Of a stretch of DNA of 64,000 bases, positions 21,378-32,068 are shown piece by piece. Both the position numbers and the translations under genes were made by a program. This DNA is from Pseudomonas graminis. Its GTDB lineage: Bacteria > Pseudomonadota > Gammaproteobacteria > Pseudomonadales > Pseudomonadaceae. The notes under the pieces are model-generated. The model made no database searches, was not told the DNA's origin, and was given only the letters and a program-made list of their open reading frames with translations. Positions within the stretch are counted from its first letter, which is position 1. Each line of letters opens with the position of its first letter. Location of the stretch: assembly GCF_001705435.1 (NCBI RefSeq), contig NZ_MDEN01000061.1:265582-329581 (forward strand), in the 5' to 3' direction.

Positions 21378-22303
21378 CAGCGTAGCCACAATTCCTTCAC
21401 CGAATGGTCCGACGCCTTACGCACCACGAGACTGGCGCGCTCACGGGTCGGCAGGATGTTTTCCAGCAGATTGGGCCGGTTGATGTCGTGCCAGATTTTG
21501 CGCGCCGCGTCCGGGGATTTCTCCGGCGGCAGATCGGCCAGTTCGCGGAAGTAGGCGCCTCGCGCGCGAAACGCGGTGCGTTGCAGCATCAGAAAGCGCT
21601 CGACGTACCAGCGCTCGATGTCACCCTCTTCGGCGTCCAGATAGATTGAAAAGTCAAAGAAGTCCGAGACGATGCTGCCGGGTTTCTGCCCGTCATTGCC
21701 CGCGGTCTGCAACACGTTCAACCCTTCGAAAATCAGGATGTCGGGCTGGCTGACCTTGAAGAACTGGTCCGGGACGATGTCATAGCTGATGTGGGAATAG
21801 ACCGGGGCGGTGATTTCCGGCGTGCCGGCCTTCAGGTCAGAGAGAAACTTGACCATGCGCTTGCGATCGTAGCTTTCCGGAAAGCCCTTGCGGTGCATGA
21901 TGCCGTCGGCGACAAGCCGGGCATTGGGGTGCAAAAAGCCGTCGGTGGTGATCAGATCGACCCGGGGATGATCCGGCCAGCGCGCCATCAGCGCCTGTAA
22001 CACCCGGGCGAAGGTGCTCTTGCCGACCGCGACGCTGCCTGCCACCGCGACCACATAGGTCTGGCGCTTGGCAGGGCGTCCGAGAAAGGTGTCCTTGATG
22101 CTGTCGAGATTGCGCGCGGCGCTGACGTGCAGGTTGATCAGGCGCGACAACGGCAGGTAGATGTTGGCGACATCCTCCAGCGAGATGTCCTCGTTCACGC
22201 CCCGCAATGCGGCGAGGTCCTCTTCGGACAACGTCAATGGCGTACTGGCGCGCAGCCCCGCCCACTCCGCGCTGCTCATTACCAGATAGTCATCAGGGGC
22301 CAT
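21377..22303 (-). CDS. coaA: Type I pantothenate kinase
   Basis: This enzyme phosphorylates pantothenate, the first step of coenzyme A synthesis. The 308-residue protein aligns by eye with E. coli CoaA over its length: INEDLSLEEV-like [20 protein letters not shown]-loop GSVAVGKST near 93, [35 protein letters not shown] and [10 protein letters not shown]. The ATG at 22303 has GGAA eight bases upstream. Many pseudomonads rely on the unrelated type III enzyme CoaX, so a type I kinase here may be additional or a replacement; the genome outside the window decides. Confidence 0.93.
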   Translation of the reverse strand: MAPDDYLVMSSAEWAGLRASTPLTLSEEDLAALRGVNEDISLEDVANIYLPLSRLINLHVSAARNLDSIKDTFLGRPAKRQTYVVAVAGSVAVGKSTFARVLQALMARWPDHPRVDLITTDGFLHPNARLVADGIMHRKGFPESYDRKRMVKFLSDLKAGTPEITAPVYSHISYDIVPDQFFKVSQPDILIFEGLNVLQTAGNDGQKPGSIVSDFFDFSIYLDAEEGDIERWYVERFLMLQRTAFRARGAYFRELADLPPEKSPDAARKIWHDINRPNLLENILPTRERASLVVRKASDHSVKELWLR

Positions 22304-22405
22304 CAATCGCGTTCCAGTCAGGTGTCCGTATCAACAATGGTGCGAAGACTATCGTATTGGTCCAAATGGAGGGCAGATTTATTTGAATCTGCCGGGGCGA
22401 CTGGC

Positions 22406-23080
22406 TTACCTCGCTGACGGCATCTCTGCCAGATCCGCAGCCAGGGTTTCCAGCGTCGGCCGCATGATCATAGGCGCCGGCGCACCTTCGGGCGCAGACA
22501 GGCCAAGACGGTTATGCCAAATCGTCGGCAGTCCCACCTTGGCCGTGCCGAACAGATCGTACGCCGAACCCGCGACGAACACGGCATGGCTGGCATCCAC
22601 ACCCACGGTGTCCAGCGCCAGACGATAAGGCGCGGGGTCGGGCTTATAAAAGCCGGCTTTCTCCGAGGTAATGACCACGTCGAACGGGATACCCAGCACC
22701 TCCGCCGCGATCCGGCCCAGGCGCTCCGAACAGTTGGTGACGATACCCAGCTTGTAATGAGGCTTGAGGGATTCGAGGACCGACTGGGCTTCCGGCCAGG
22801 GCTGCAACTCCCCGAAGCGCCGATCGAGTTCTGCGGCGGCATGCTTGCCCAGGCCGACTTCCATCGCCGCCTGCTCCACCAGCGTGTCATAGGGGCGATA
22901 GCGGCCGCAGCCGTAGGTCGCCTTCAGGTAGGCCATGCGCCAGGTCCGGCCCAGCTCCTCGGAGCCGGCGACTGAATTCCACAGGGTCCAGGAGTCCAGC
23001 AAAGCGGTGAGCAGGTCGAAAAGTACGAGTTGGATGGGGGGTGTTGGACGGAGGGGTGATGGGGTGTCGGTTGTCATCAT
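22406..23080 (-). CDS. HAD-family hydrolase (haloacid dehalogenase-like)
   Basis: This 224-residue protein has the HAD core: nucleophile motif FDLLTALLDS near 19, the Ser/Thr motif IVTNCSE, and the Lys/Asp region SEKAGFYKPDPAPYRLAL with FVAGSAYD. The first motif lacks the usual Asp two residues after the nucleophile, as in haloacid dehalogenases rather than phosphatases. The start at 23080 has AGGA upstream; 23077 is an alternative. The substrate is unknown. Confidence 0.82.
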   Translation of the reverse strand: MMTTDTPSPLRPTPPIQLVLFDLLTALLDSWTLWNSVAGSEELGRTWRMAYLKATYGCGRYRPYDTLVEQAAMEVGLGKHAAAELDRRFGELQPWPEAQSVLESLKPHYKLGIVTNCSERLGRIAAEVLGIPFDVVITSEKAGFYKPDPAPYRLALDTVGVDASHAVFVAGSAYDLFGTAKVGLPTIWHNRLGLSAPEGAPAPMIMRPTLETLAADLAEMPSAR

Positions 23081-23408
23081 TATTATTCCTGAGCGGAGGG
23101 GTGGCGTGCGGAGGATGCCCGGCCAGTCAGCGTGATGGGCCTGTGGGTTTCTTCGCGATGGACTCCATTCTAGGCGGCGCATACGGCGATGAACCGCATG
23201 TGGCCTAACACTATGGTTCAGCGTTGGTTAAGGATCATTCCCTCAAGGTCGGGTTCCGACGAGCCACGCGATCAGAGATAACAACGTTGAGACACGCAGC
23301 CATTTGCCAACAAGACAGGGATGAAAAATTTGAGAGAGTGGAAGGGATCGAGGCCGCCAGGGATGCGGATGATCAATACTCGTCATGGCGACGAGAGTGC
23401 GTTATGGA
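23081..23408. other. Gap between the HAD gene and ffs
   Basis: I see no supported gene here. It holds the HAD promoter on the minus strand and the presumed 3' end of the SRP RNA transcript. A clear terminator was not recognised, although an A5-T3 run lies at 23324-23331. Confidence 0.5.
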
Positions 23409-23506
23409 GGCAACCCCACCAGCCACACCCCGGCACACAATGTTCCCGCTGTGGCTGCTGCCTTCCGGCTCTGACCAGGTTCACGGGTAATCGTTGCGGG
23501 GGGACC
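23409..23506 (-). ncRNA. ffs: 4.5S signal recognition particle RNA
   Basis: This is the RNA of the bacterial SRP, which binds Ffh for cotranslational targeting of membrane proteins. The minus strand shows the near-invariant Ffh-binding hairpin: GGTCAG, then GCCGGAAGGCAGCAGCCA at about 23454-23476, with the GGAA tetraloop. The ends (GGTCCCCC and GGGGTTGCC) pair, giving the usual ~98-nt hairpin. The exact ends are estimated by analogy with other Pseudomonas 4.5S RNAs. A leader of about 37 nt probably precedes the mature 5' end. Confidence 0.95.
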
Positions 23507-23549
23507 GATGGGGTCACCATAACGACGCTCGCCAGTGGCGAGCCGCGCC

Positions 23550-23577
23550 ATTGTACCGGTCTCGCGAGAAGTTACAA
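23550..23577 (-). promoter_or_regulatory. Promoter of ffs
   Basis: On the minus strand TTGTAA (23577-23572) and TACAAT (23555-23550) are separated by 16 bases, a good sigma-70 promoter. Transcription would start near 23543, upstream of the mature SRP RNA. Confidence 0.75.
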
Positions 23578-23745
23578 CCTCTTGTTTCAGATTAAGATTT
23601 TGAGCGCCGTGAGCCCCTCGTCGCCTGCCCGATGCAGCGCATGAGGCGCTGAATGCGGCACAATGACGCCTGCCTTTTCACCTCCCACACGCAAGTGGCT
23701 GGCCCCTGCCCGGCCCCGCCAGGGCGCAAGACACAGGAACCACCG

Positions 23746-24240
23746 ATGCAGTTCGCGCTCACCCGCCATGAATCCCTCTCCCCCACCCAACAGCGCCAGT
23801 TGCTGGAGATCGAGCTGCTCCCCGAGCAGATCCGCCACGTCGGCGACATTCATGGCGGTCTGCACACGCTGACCGCACGTCCCGTCGCCGACCGGCAGGG
23901 CTTCGTACTGCTGGTGGACGACATCCCCCGGGGCTTTTTCGTGCTCAAGCGCAGGTCGCTGTTGCCGGAGTGGGCACGTGAGCACGCGAAGGTGACCACC
24001 ACGCTGCACGCGTTGATGGTCGATAAACGCTTTCAAGGCGGTGGTCTCGGCAAGCAATGCCTGCGCGCGCTGCCGGCGTTGGCGCGGGATTTATGGCCAG
24101 ACACTGCGCAGTTGATGCTGGCGGTGGAGGCCGGCAATCACCCGGCGCGCCAGTTGTACCTGGCGCTGGGTTGGCAGGCGTTGCCCGAGCGCGATCCGGA
24201 CCACGTCAGTGTCGAGCGGCTGATGCTGCTCGCACTGTAA
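23746..24240 (+). CDS. GNAT-family N-acetyltransferase
   Basis: This 164-residue acetyltransferase has the acetyl-CoA binding signature (DKRFQGGGLGKQCLRAL near 102) and the later GNHPARQLYLALGW motif. The ATG at 23746 is preferred; the upstream extension is Pro/Ala-rich and overlaps the promoter region divergent from ffs. The substrate is unknown. It ends four bases before the convergent GAF-EAL gene. Confidence 0.85.
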   Translation: MQFALTRHESLSPTQQRQLLEIELLPEQIRHVGDIHGGLHTLTARPVADRQGFVLLVDDIPRGFFVLKRRSLLPEWAREHAKVTTTLHALMVDKRFQGGGLGKQCLRALPALARDLWPDTAQLMLAVEAGNHPARQLYLALGWQALPERDPDHVSVERLMLLAL

Positions 24241-24244
24241 TCAC

Positions 24245-26050
24245 TCAATGGGCCAGTGATCGCAACTGCCAGACTTTGCTGCAGCACTCGACGTTCATCC
24301 AGTGCTCGAGCGCGGTGACGGTCATGGGCCGCGCGACCAGGAAGCCCTGCACTTCGTGGCAACCCAGCTCGCAGAGGATTTCGTAGACGCCTTCGGTTTC
24401 GGCGCCTTCTGCAACGACGCGATAGCCCAGGCGCATCGCCAGATCAACGATGGCTTCCACCAGGCCGCGATCCTTGTCATTGCTGTCGATGTTTTCCACC
24501 AGCGATTTGTCCAGCTTGACCGTGGTGGCGGGCAATTGCCGCAGGTAGGTCCAGTTGCTGTAGCCGGTGCCGAAGTCATCGATGGCGATGTCGATGTTCA
24601 ATGCGCGCAAGCGCTCCAGCTGCAGCCGGGTGACTTCAGGGTTGTCGCACAGGGCGCTTTCGGTGAATTCGAGCTCGAAGCCACTCGGGTCGAGACCGCT
24701 GACCGTCAATTGCTCGAACAGCGCATCGCTGAATGACGCGTTGGCCAGATCGATTGCCGACACGTTCATCGCCACTTTGAAGGCATAGCCCTGCGCCTGC
24801 CAGAGCGCCGCCTGGGCAACGGCCTTTCTCAACACCCAAAGGCTGAGCGAGCGAATCAGGGCGGTCTTTTCCGCCAACGGGATAAATTCCGCCGGGCTGA
24901 TCGGGCCCAGCACCGGGTGCTGCCACCGCAACAGCGCTTCGACGGTCACGATGCGGCCGGTGGCCACTTCAAGCCTTGGCTGATACACCAGCGACAGTTG
25001 ATCCGGGCTGCGCACGGCTTCGGCCAGCGCCGCCAGCAGCAGAAAGGCCCGTTGCTGGGCGAAGTCCAGGTGCGGCTCGTACCAGCGCCAGCCCGTCGAC
25101 TTGCCGCGGGCTTCGTCCGCCGCGCTGACCACCAGCCGAATCCAGTCGTGCTCATCACAGCGGTCCAGGCCCAACGGCAGCACGCCGATGCCGACGTCCA
25201 TTTGAATGGGGATGTTGCGACAGATCAGCGGCCGCCGAAAATGCTCGAGCAACTGCCGAAACAGCAGCTCGGCCTGCTCCGGCCGGGCGTTGCGGGTGAT
25301 CAGCGCGATGCGCGTGGGGCTGACCTTGTACAACGCGGTGTCGGCAGGCAACTGGCTGCGGCAGTTTTCGATCATGCAGCGCACCAGTTCCTGGGCGAAG
25401 CTGTAGCCCAGCGCTTTGACGATGCTGTCGAGAAACGCTGGCGCGACCATGTCCAGCGCAACCAGCGCGTATTTGCGCCGATCCGCCAGGGCGGCGAGGT
25501 CTTCTTGCAGGCGCAGACGGTTGAACAGACCGGTGGGCTGATCGACGTAGCTGGCATGGCGCAGGTTGTTGAGCCGCTTCATGACCAGCTGGCCATACAT
25601 CTCCAGCATCGCCACGTCGCGCGGGCCGAGTGGCGGCCGAGGCGTGCTGTCGATGATGCACAGCGTGCCCAGGGCCAGGCCGTCGGCGGTCACCAGCGGC
25701 ACGCCGGCGTAGAAGCGGATGTGAGGCTCGCCAGTCACCAGCGGATTGTCGCTGAAGCGCGGATCGAGCATCGCGTCAGGGACCTGGAAGATTTCGGGGC
25801 TGAGGATGGTGTATGCGCAGAAGGCGATTTCGCGGGGCGTCTCGCGCTCGTCAAGGCCTGCCCGCGCGCGAAACCATTGGCGGTGCTCGCTGACGATGGA
25901 AACAAGGGCAATGGGGACCTCGAAATAGTGGGTCACCATCAAAATGATGTGGTCGAGCACGTCGTCCGCTGTCGCATCGATTAAACCCATGTGGGTGATG
26001 CGCGAAATCCGGGAACGCTCGTTTTGGGGAAATGGAGCACCAGTGGCCAT
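24245..26050 (-). CDS. GAF-EAL cyclic-di-GMP phosphodiesterase with degenerate GGDEF domain
   Basis: This 601-residue signalling protein has an N-terminal GAF domain (about 25-170). A GGDEF-like domain follows (about 175-330) in which the active-site loop is absent (the region reads DTALYKVSPTRIALI). The EAL domain is at about 345-590. The EAL catalytic set looks complete: EALLRW, AMNVSAIDL, EFTESAL, DDFGTGYS, KLDKSLV, AEGAET and QGFLVARP. It should therefore hydrolyse c-di-GMP, with the GGDEF part perhaps a GTP sensor. No membrane segment is seen, so it is cytoplasmic. Confidence 0.9.
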   Translation of the reverse strand: MATGAPFPQNERSRISRITHMGLIDATADDVLDHIILMVTHYFEVPIALVSIVSEHRQWFRARAGLDERETPREIAFCAYTILSPEIFQVPDAMLDPRFSDNPLVTGEPHIRFYAGVPLVTADGLALGTLCIIDSTPRPPLGPRDVAMLEMYGQLVMKRLNNLRHASYVDQPTGLFNRLRLQEDLAALADRRKYALVALDMVAPAFLDSIVKALGYSFAQELVRCMIENCRSQLPADTALYKVSPTRIALITRNARPEQAELLFRQLLEHFRRPLICRNIPIQMDVGIGVLPLGLDRCDEHDWIRLVVSAADEARGKSTGWRWYEPHLDFAQQRAFLLLAALAEAVRSPDQLSLVYQPRLEVATGRIVTVEALLRWQHPVLGPISPAEFIPLAEKTALIRSLSLWVLRKAVAQAALWQAQGYAFKVAMNVSAIDLANASFSDALFEQLTVSGLDPSGFELEFTESALCDNPEVTRLQLERLRALNIDIAIDDFGTGYSNWTYLRQLPATTVKLDKSLVENIDSNDKDRGLVEAIVDLAMRLGYRVVAEGAETEGVYEILCELGCHEVQGFLVARPMTVTALEHWMNVECCSKVWQLRSLAH

Positions 26051-26221
26051 AACTGAAGTCCCTTTTAGACCGCTTTGCCAATCGCCTTGCCAGTAGTGTC
26101 AAAACGATATGTACAGGGAAAATAGCACCCCTTTTTCCCCGTTGCAGGCATCGCGGACAAGCGGCGAAGTCCTTTCACCGCTTCGTACCCGTGCTTTTTA
26201 GCCCTCACTCACCTGAGTGAA

Positions 26222-27388
26222 TCACTGCACCTGCAGCACCTCATCAGCCTTGCCGCCAGCACCCTGTATGACCAGATGGATGAAATGCAGCTTGGTGATG
26301 ACCGCCGGAGGCAACACGAACGGATAGAAATCCGCCTGACCCATGGCGCGGGACAATTCGTTGAGCATGCCCGCCAGCTCGATCCACGCATTGACGAACG
26401 AGAGAAACGCCGGACCGCCCGGATGCTGAGGGTCGTACAGGGTTTCCAGCGGGAACGGCTGGTAGTCGAGGTCCATGTCACGGGCACTCATGCCCAGGCT
26501 CAGGGCGGTGTCGACGGCGTCCATCATGTGCAGGTAATGCGCCCAGGTTTCGGCCCAGTCTTCCCACGGGTGCATGGTCGCGTAGGCGCTGACAAAGCTC
26601 TGCTGCCAGTCGGCCGGCGCGCCATGCTGGTAGTGATGGTCAAGGGCGTCGGCGTAGCTGGCGCGGTCATCGCCGAACAGGTTGCGGAAACCGTCCTGCC
26701 AGTAGGTGTCGGCGATCAGGCGGTCCCAGTAGTAATGCCCCACTTCATGACGGAAATGCCCGAGTAGCGTGCGGTAGGGTTCGTGCATCTGCACGCGAAC
26801 CTTCTCACGAATGGCGTCGTCGGCTTCTTCGACGTTGAGGGTGATCAAGCCACTGGCATGGCCGGTGGTGGGCAGGTTGCCTTCCAGGTCGACGCCGAGG
26901 AATTCGAAGGCCAGGCCGCGTTCTTCGTCGACGCTTTTGGGGACGACGTGAAGGCCGAGGGTGATCAACTGTGCAACCAGCCGGCGCTTGGCGGTCTCGA
27001 TCTTGCCCCAGCGCTCAGGGTTTTCCGGCACGGACAGGTCGGGGATGGTCTTGTTGAGGCTGCAAGCGATGCAAAAGTCGCCGGCGTTCAGCGCCGGAAA
27101 CACCCAATTGCAGGCGGCTGCCGTGTCGAGGTTGGCGCAACGGCGGTAGAGCCCGGCCTGGGGCTCGTCGGTGAGACGCCAGGTCTGCGCCTCCGGGCCC
27201 GGTTCCAGCGCGGCAATCTTGCTCTGCTCGGGGAGATACCCCAACGCTGCGGAGCAGGCCAGGCACTGGCTGTTGCGGAAAAACACCGACTGTCCGCAAT
27301 GGCATTGCCAGACTTTGCTGTTGCGTTTGTTCTCACCGGCGAACGGCGCCGCGATCCGTGTGCTGAGTTGCTCGAAGAACTGGAACAT
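26222..27388 (-). CDS. Zinc-ribbon putative metallopeptidase
   Basis: This 388-residue protein has an N-terminal zinc ribbon (CHCGQSVFFRNSQCLAC, about 28-44) and a metallopeptidase-like centre with FRHEVGHYYWDRLI near 212, containing HEVGH (HExxH). It belongs to the putative zinc-binding metallopeptidase family (DUF2248-type). No protease substrate is known for it. The ATG at 27388 is preceded by AGGA; the upstream start is less likely. Its promoter lies against the repeat composite at 27466. Confidence 0.85.
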   Translation of the reverse strand: MFQFFEQLSTRIAAPFAGENKRNSKVWQCHCGQSVFFRNSQCLACSAALGYLPEQSKIAALEPGPEAQTWRLTDEPQAGLYRRCANLDTAAACNWVFPALNAGDFCIACSLNKTIPDLSVPENPERWGKIETAKRRLVAQLITLGLHVVPKSVDEERGLAFEFLGVDLEGNLPTTGHASGLITLNVEEADDAIREKVRVQMHEPYRTLLGHFRHEVGHYYWDRLIADTYWQDGFRNLFGDDRASYADALDHHYQHGAPADWQQSFVSAYATMHPWEDWAETWAHYLHMMDAVDTALSLGMSARDMDLDYQPFPLETLYDPQHPGGPAFLSFVNAWIELAGMLNELSRAMGQADFYPFVLPPAVITKLHFIHLVIQGAGGKADEVLQVQ

Positions 27389-27465
27389 GGCGATATCCTG
27401 ATGGGGCTGCAAGCACTAGATCGTCAAGGGTGGCGGGGGTTCCGTGGGATCTGTGCTTACTCTAG

Positions 27466-27760
27466 GTCCCGCCTAACGGCGGGACTGTTTCGCCTTCGGC
27501 GAGTTACTTGGAAAAGCACCCCAAGTAACCAAGGGTGCCTGCTCCTGGTTTGGCCCTTCGTTCCTCAGGGTTCCCTCACTCCGACGACGCTCCGTGGGCC
27601 CGCGCCGAACGGACATCCATGTCCTGACGGCGCTCTCGCGGCATCCATGCCGCTCGGCCCACTCCGCGTCGTCTGCGTTCGGCCTGCACCCAAGTCGCGA
27701 TTGGCGGTGTCTGGGCTGGCTGTGTATGAAGATCAAGATCAAGATCAAGTGCAGATCAAA
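27466..27760 (+). repeat. Structured repeat, copy 1 (type alpha)
   Basis: Stems that can be read directly: P1 GTCCCGCC/GGCGGGAC (27466-27485); P2 TCGCC/GGCGA (27490-27502); P3 GCACCC/GGGTGC (27516-27521, 27533-27538); P4 CCCT/AGGG (27554-27557, 27567-27570); P5 GACGACGC/GCGTCGTC (27583-27590, 27666-27673) extended by TGGGCC/GGCCCA; and inside it P6 GGACAT/ATGTCC (27611-27624) and P7 GCGGCAT/ATGCCGC (27638-27653). The 3' end is a GATCAA-rich run. Open frames across it are not conserved as proteins. Confidence 0.85.
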
Positions 27761-28057
27761 GGCTTCCCGGCTGAAGCCGGTCCTACGGGTGCGCGTTGTT
27801 TCTGCTGATCGTTGATCGCTCCCACGCTCCGCGTGGTAACGCCACCTCGGACGCTCCGCGTCCCTGCATGACGCGGAGCGTCTTGGGATGCATGCCCACG
27901 CGGAGCGTGGGAACGATCAGTTGCCGAACTGAGAAACTGATGGTGACTGAACTGCCCCCTTCCCGGCTAAAGCCGGTCCCACTAACGGCAGCGCGTGCAT
28001 TCTGCAAGAGTCGCGGCAGACCTCGACCGTAGGACCGGCTTTAGCCGGGAAGCCCTT

Positions 28058-28345
28058 GATCTGCTTTGAAAGCGCTTTTGATCTTCCTGCACAAAAAGCC
28101 CAAACACCGCAGAACGCGACTTGGGTGCAGGCTGAACGCAGGTCTCGCGCAGTGGGCCGAGCCGCAGGGATGCGGCGAGAGCGCCGTCAGGACATGGATG
28201 TCCGTTCGGCGCGGGCCCACGGAGCGAGACCGGAGTGAAGGAACCCGACGAAGTCGGGCCCAACCAAGAGCACAAGCCCTTGGTTACTTGGGGCTTTATC
28301 AAGTAACTCGCCGAAGGCGAAACAGTCTGCCCCCAGGCAGACGCT
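28058..28345 (-). repeat. Structured repeat, copy 2 (type beta)
   Basis: Minus-sense copy with P1 GTCTGCC/GGCAGAC (28325-28342), P3 AAGCCC/GGGCTT (28274-28279, 28291-28296), P4 CCCGAC/GTCGGG (28244-28258), P5 GGTCTCGC/GCGAGACC (28141-28148, 28224-28231), P6 GGACAT/ATGTCC (28190-28203) and P7 GCCGCA/TGCGGC (28161-28176). Its right end lies about 12 bases from the ligA stop, so the P1 hairpin could also end ligA transcripts. Confidence 0.85.
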
Positions 28346-28357
28346 TTTGATCTTGAT

Positions 28358-30757
<2,400 letters not shown>

Positions 30758-30778
30758 TCAATCGTGGTACGTGCATAA

Positions 30779-30915
30779 CCTGTGGGAGCGTGGCTTGTCC
30801 CGCGATCGGCTGCGCAGCAGTCGCAGCTCATCCAACGCGGTGTAGCTGAAATACCTCATCCGTCAGATCTACTGCCGCTTCGCGCCAGATCGCGGGACAA
30901 GCCACGCTCCTACAG
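30779..30915. repeat. REP doublet between ligA and zipA
   Basis: Two inverted copies of a REP family containing GAGCGTGGCTTGTCCCGCGA (30786-30805 and, reversed, about 30891-30913) surround a spacer of about 85 bases that itself contains GCTGCGCAGCAG. It lies between two minus-strand genes. Confidence 0.88.
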
Positions 30916-30945
30916 GATTGCATCGTCCAATAAACGTGCAGCCAA

Positions 30946-31794
30946 TCAACGGCGCTGGGTCAGGGCGCGGCGTTCGAACTCGACGATGCGCTGACGGTAA
31001 TGCTCGATGGTTTGCGCGGTCATGACGCTGCGCTGGTCATCTTTCAATTCACCGTTGAGCTCGTGGGCCAGCTTGCGAGCGGCGGCGACCATGACATCAA
31101 ACGCCTGCTTCGGATGACGCGGCCCTGGCAGACCCAGGAAGAAGCTGACGGCGCGGGTGCTGAAATGGTCGATATCGTCCAGATCGAACACGCCCGGCTT
31201 GACCGCATTGGCCATCGAGAACAGCACCTCGCCGTTGCCGGCCATGCTTTCGTGACGGTGGAAAATGTCCATTTCGCCAAAGCGCAGGCCGCTTTCCAGA
31301 ATGTTCTGCAACAGCGCCGGACCTTTGAAGCCGCTTTCGTCCCGGGAGATCACGCTGATCACCAGCACTTCTTCCACCGGTGGCAGGTCCTTGTCTTCGG
31401 TGATGCGCTGGTTCGGCTTGTCGTCCGGGAAGTCGTCGTCGCGGGCACTGAACAGGTCAGGACCGGCGCTCAGGTTAAGGTCGCCCTGATGCGGCTCGTC
31501 CTTGCGCTTGCCCCGTCGCGGTTCACGTTCGGCGCGCTCCCGGGGCGCGGCACTCATCGTTGGCAGGTCATGCTCGTCGAGTTTCGGTTCTTTATGGGTG
31601 TCCAGAACGCGCGCAGGGCCCAGCACTTCGGCGGACGTCGGTTCGTCGTCGTCCGGCAGGTTGGATAAGTTGCGGTCCAGCCTGAATTTCAATTTGCCCT
31701 TGCCGCCGCGCATACGGCGCCAGCCGTCAAACAGAATACCGGCAATGACAATAATGCCGATGACGATCAGCCACTCTCGCAGACCGATTTCCAT
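30946..31794 (-). CDS. zipA: Cell division protein ZipA
   Basis: This bitopic inner-membrane protein tethers FtsZ to the membrane at the septum. The 282-residue protein has an N-terminal membrane segment (about 7-24, [15 protein letters not shown]), a charged linker (to about 135) and a C-terminal FtsZ-binding domain ([19 protein letters not shown] onward). Topology (N-out, C-in) is as known for the family. It lies between ligA and smc, as in other pseudomonads. Confidence 0.95.
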   Translation of the reverse strand: MEIGLREWLIVIGIIVIAGILFDGWRRMRGGKGKLKFRLDRNLSNLPDDDEPTSAEVLGPARVLDTHKEPKLDEHDLPTMSAAPRERAEREPRRGKRKDEPHQGDLNLSAGPDLFSARDDDFPDDKPNQRITEDKDLPPVEEVLVISVISRDESGFKGPALLQNILESGLRFGEMDIFHRHESMAGNGEVLFSMANAVKPGVFDLDDIDHFSTRAVSFFLGLPGPRHPKQAFDVMVAAARKLAHELNGELKDDQRSVMTAQTIEHYRQRIVEFERRALTQRR

Positions 31795-32068
31795 GTAGTC
31801 CCGTGCCTCTAATGAAATTCTGAAAATTAAGGGCGCAAACCCCTTTAAAACGTGGAGCCAACTCTATGTTCTGAATGGCCTTTTACCCACGCGAAATGGA
31901 AAAGTGGACATTAAGCTAGCACGACCAAAGGCAACTTTACACCGTCTGTTACATCTGGCAGGTCACAAGCATCTGTCACGCTGCGGCGGTGGTTCCTGTA
32001 CTGGACGTCCGTGCGCCACTTTTCCCTGCAAATCTGCATGATCGCCACGCGATCAACTGCGCATCCTG

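Larger units (their letters stand above)
27466..28345. repeat. Composite repeat island 1: inverted structured repeats flanking REPs
   Basis: This gene-free 880-bp block has, in order, structured repeat copy 1 (plus sense), a family-A REP (about 27758-27787), a family-B doublet built on CCACGCTCCGCGTGG (27813-27920), two further family-A REPs (27957-27985 and 28028-28054), and structured repeat copy 2 (minus sense). It fills the space between the metallopeptidase promoter and the ligA stop. The second island at 63093 has the same parts in reverse-complement order. Confidence 0.9.

Noticed and set aside
27473..27748. Open frames of 90-95 codons inside the structured repeats (also at 28066-28350 and 63144-63416)
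   Set aside because: They look conserved because the DNA is repeated, but changes between copies keep base pairing rather than amino acids, and starts and ends differ.
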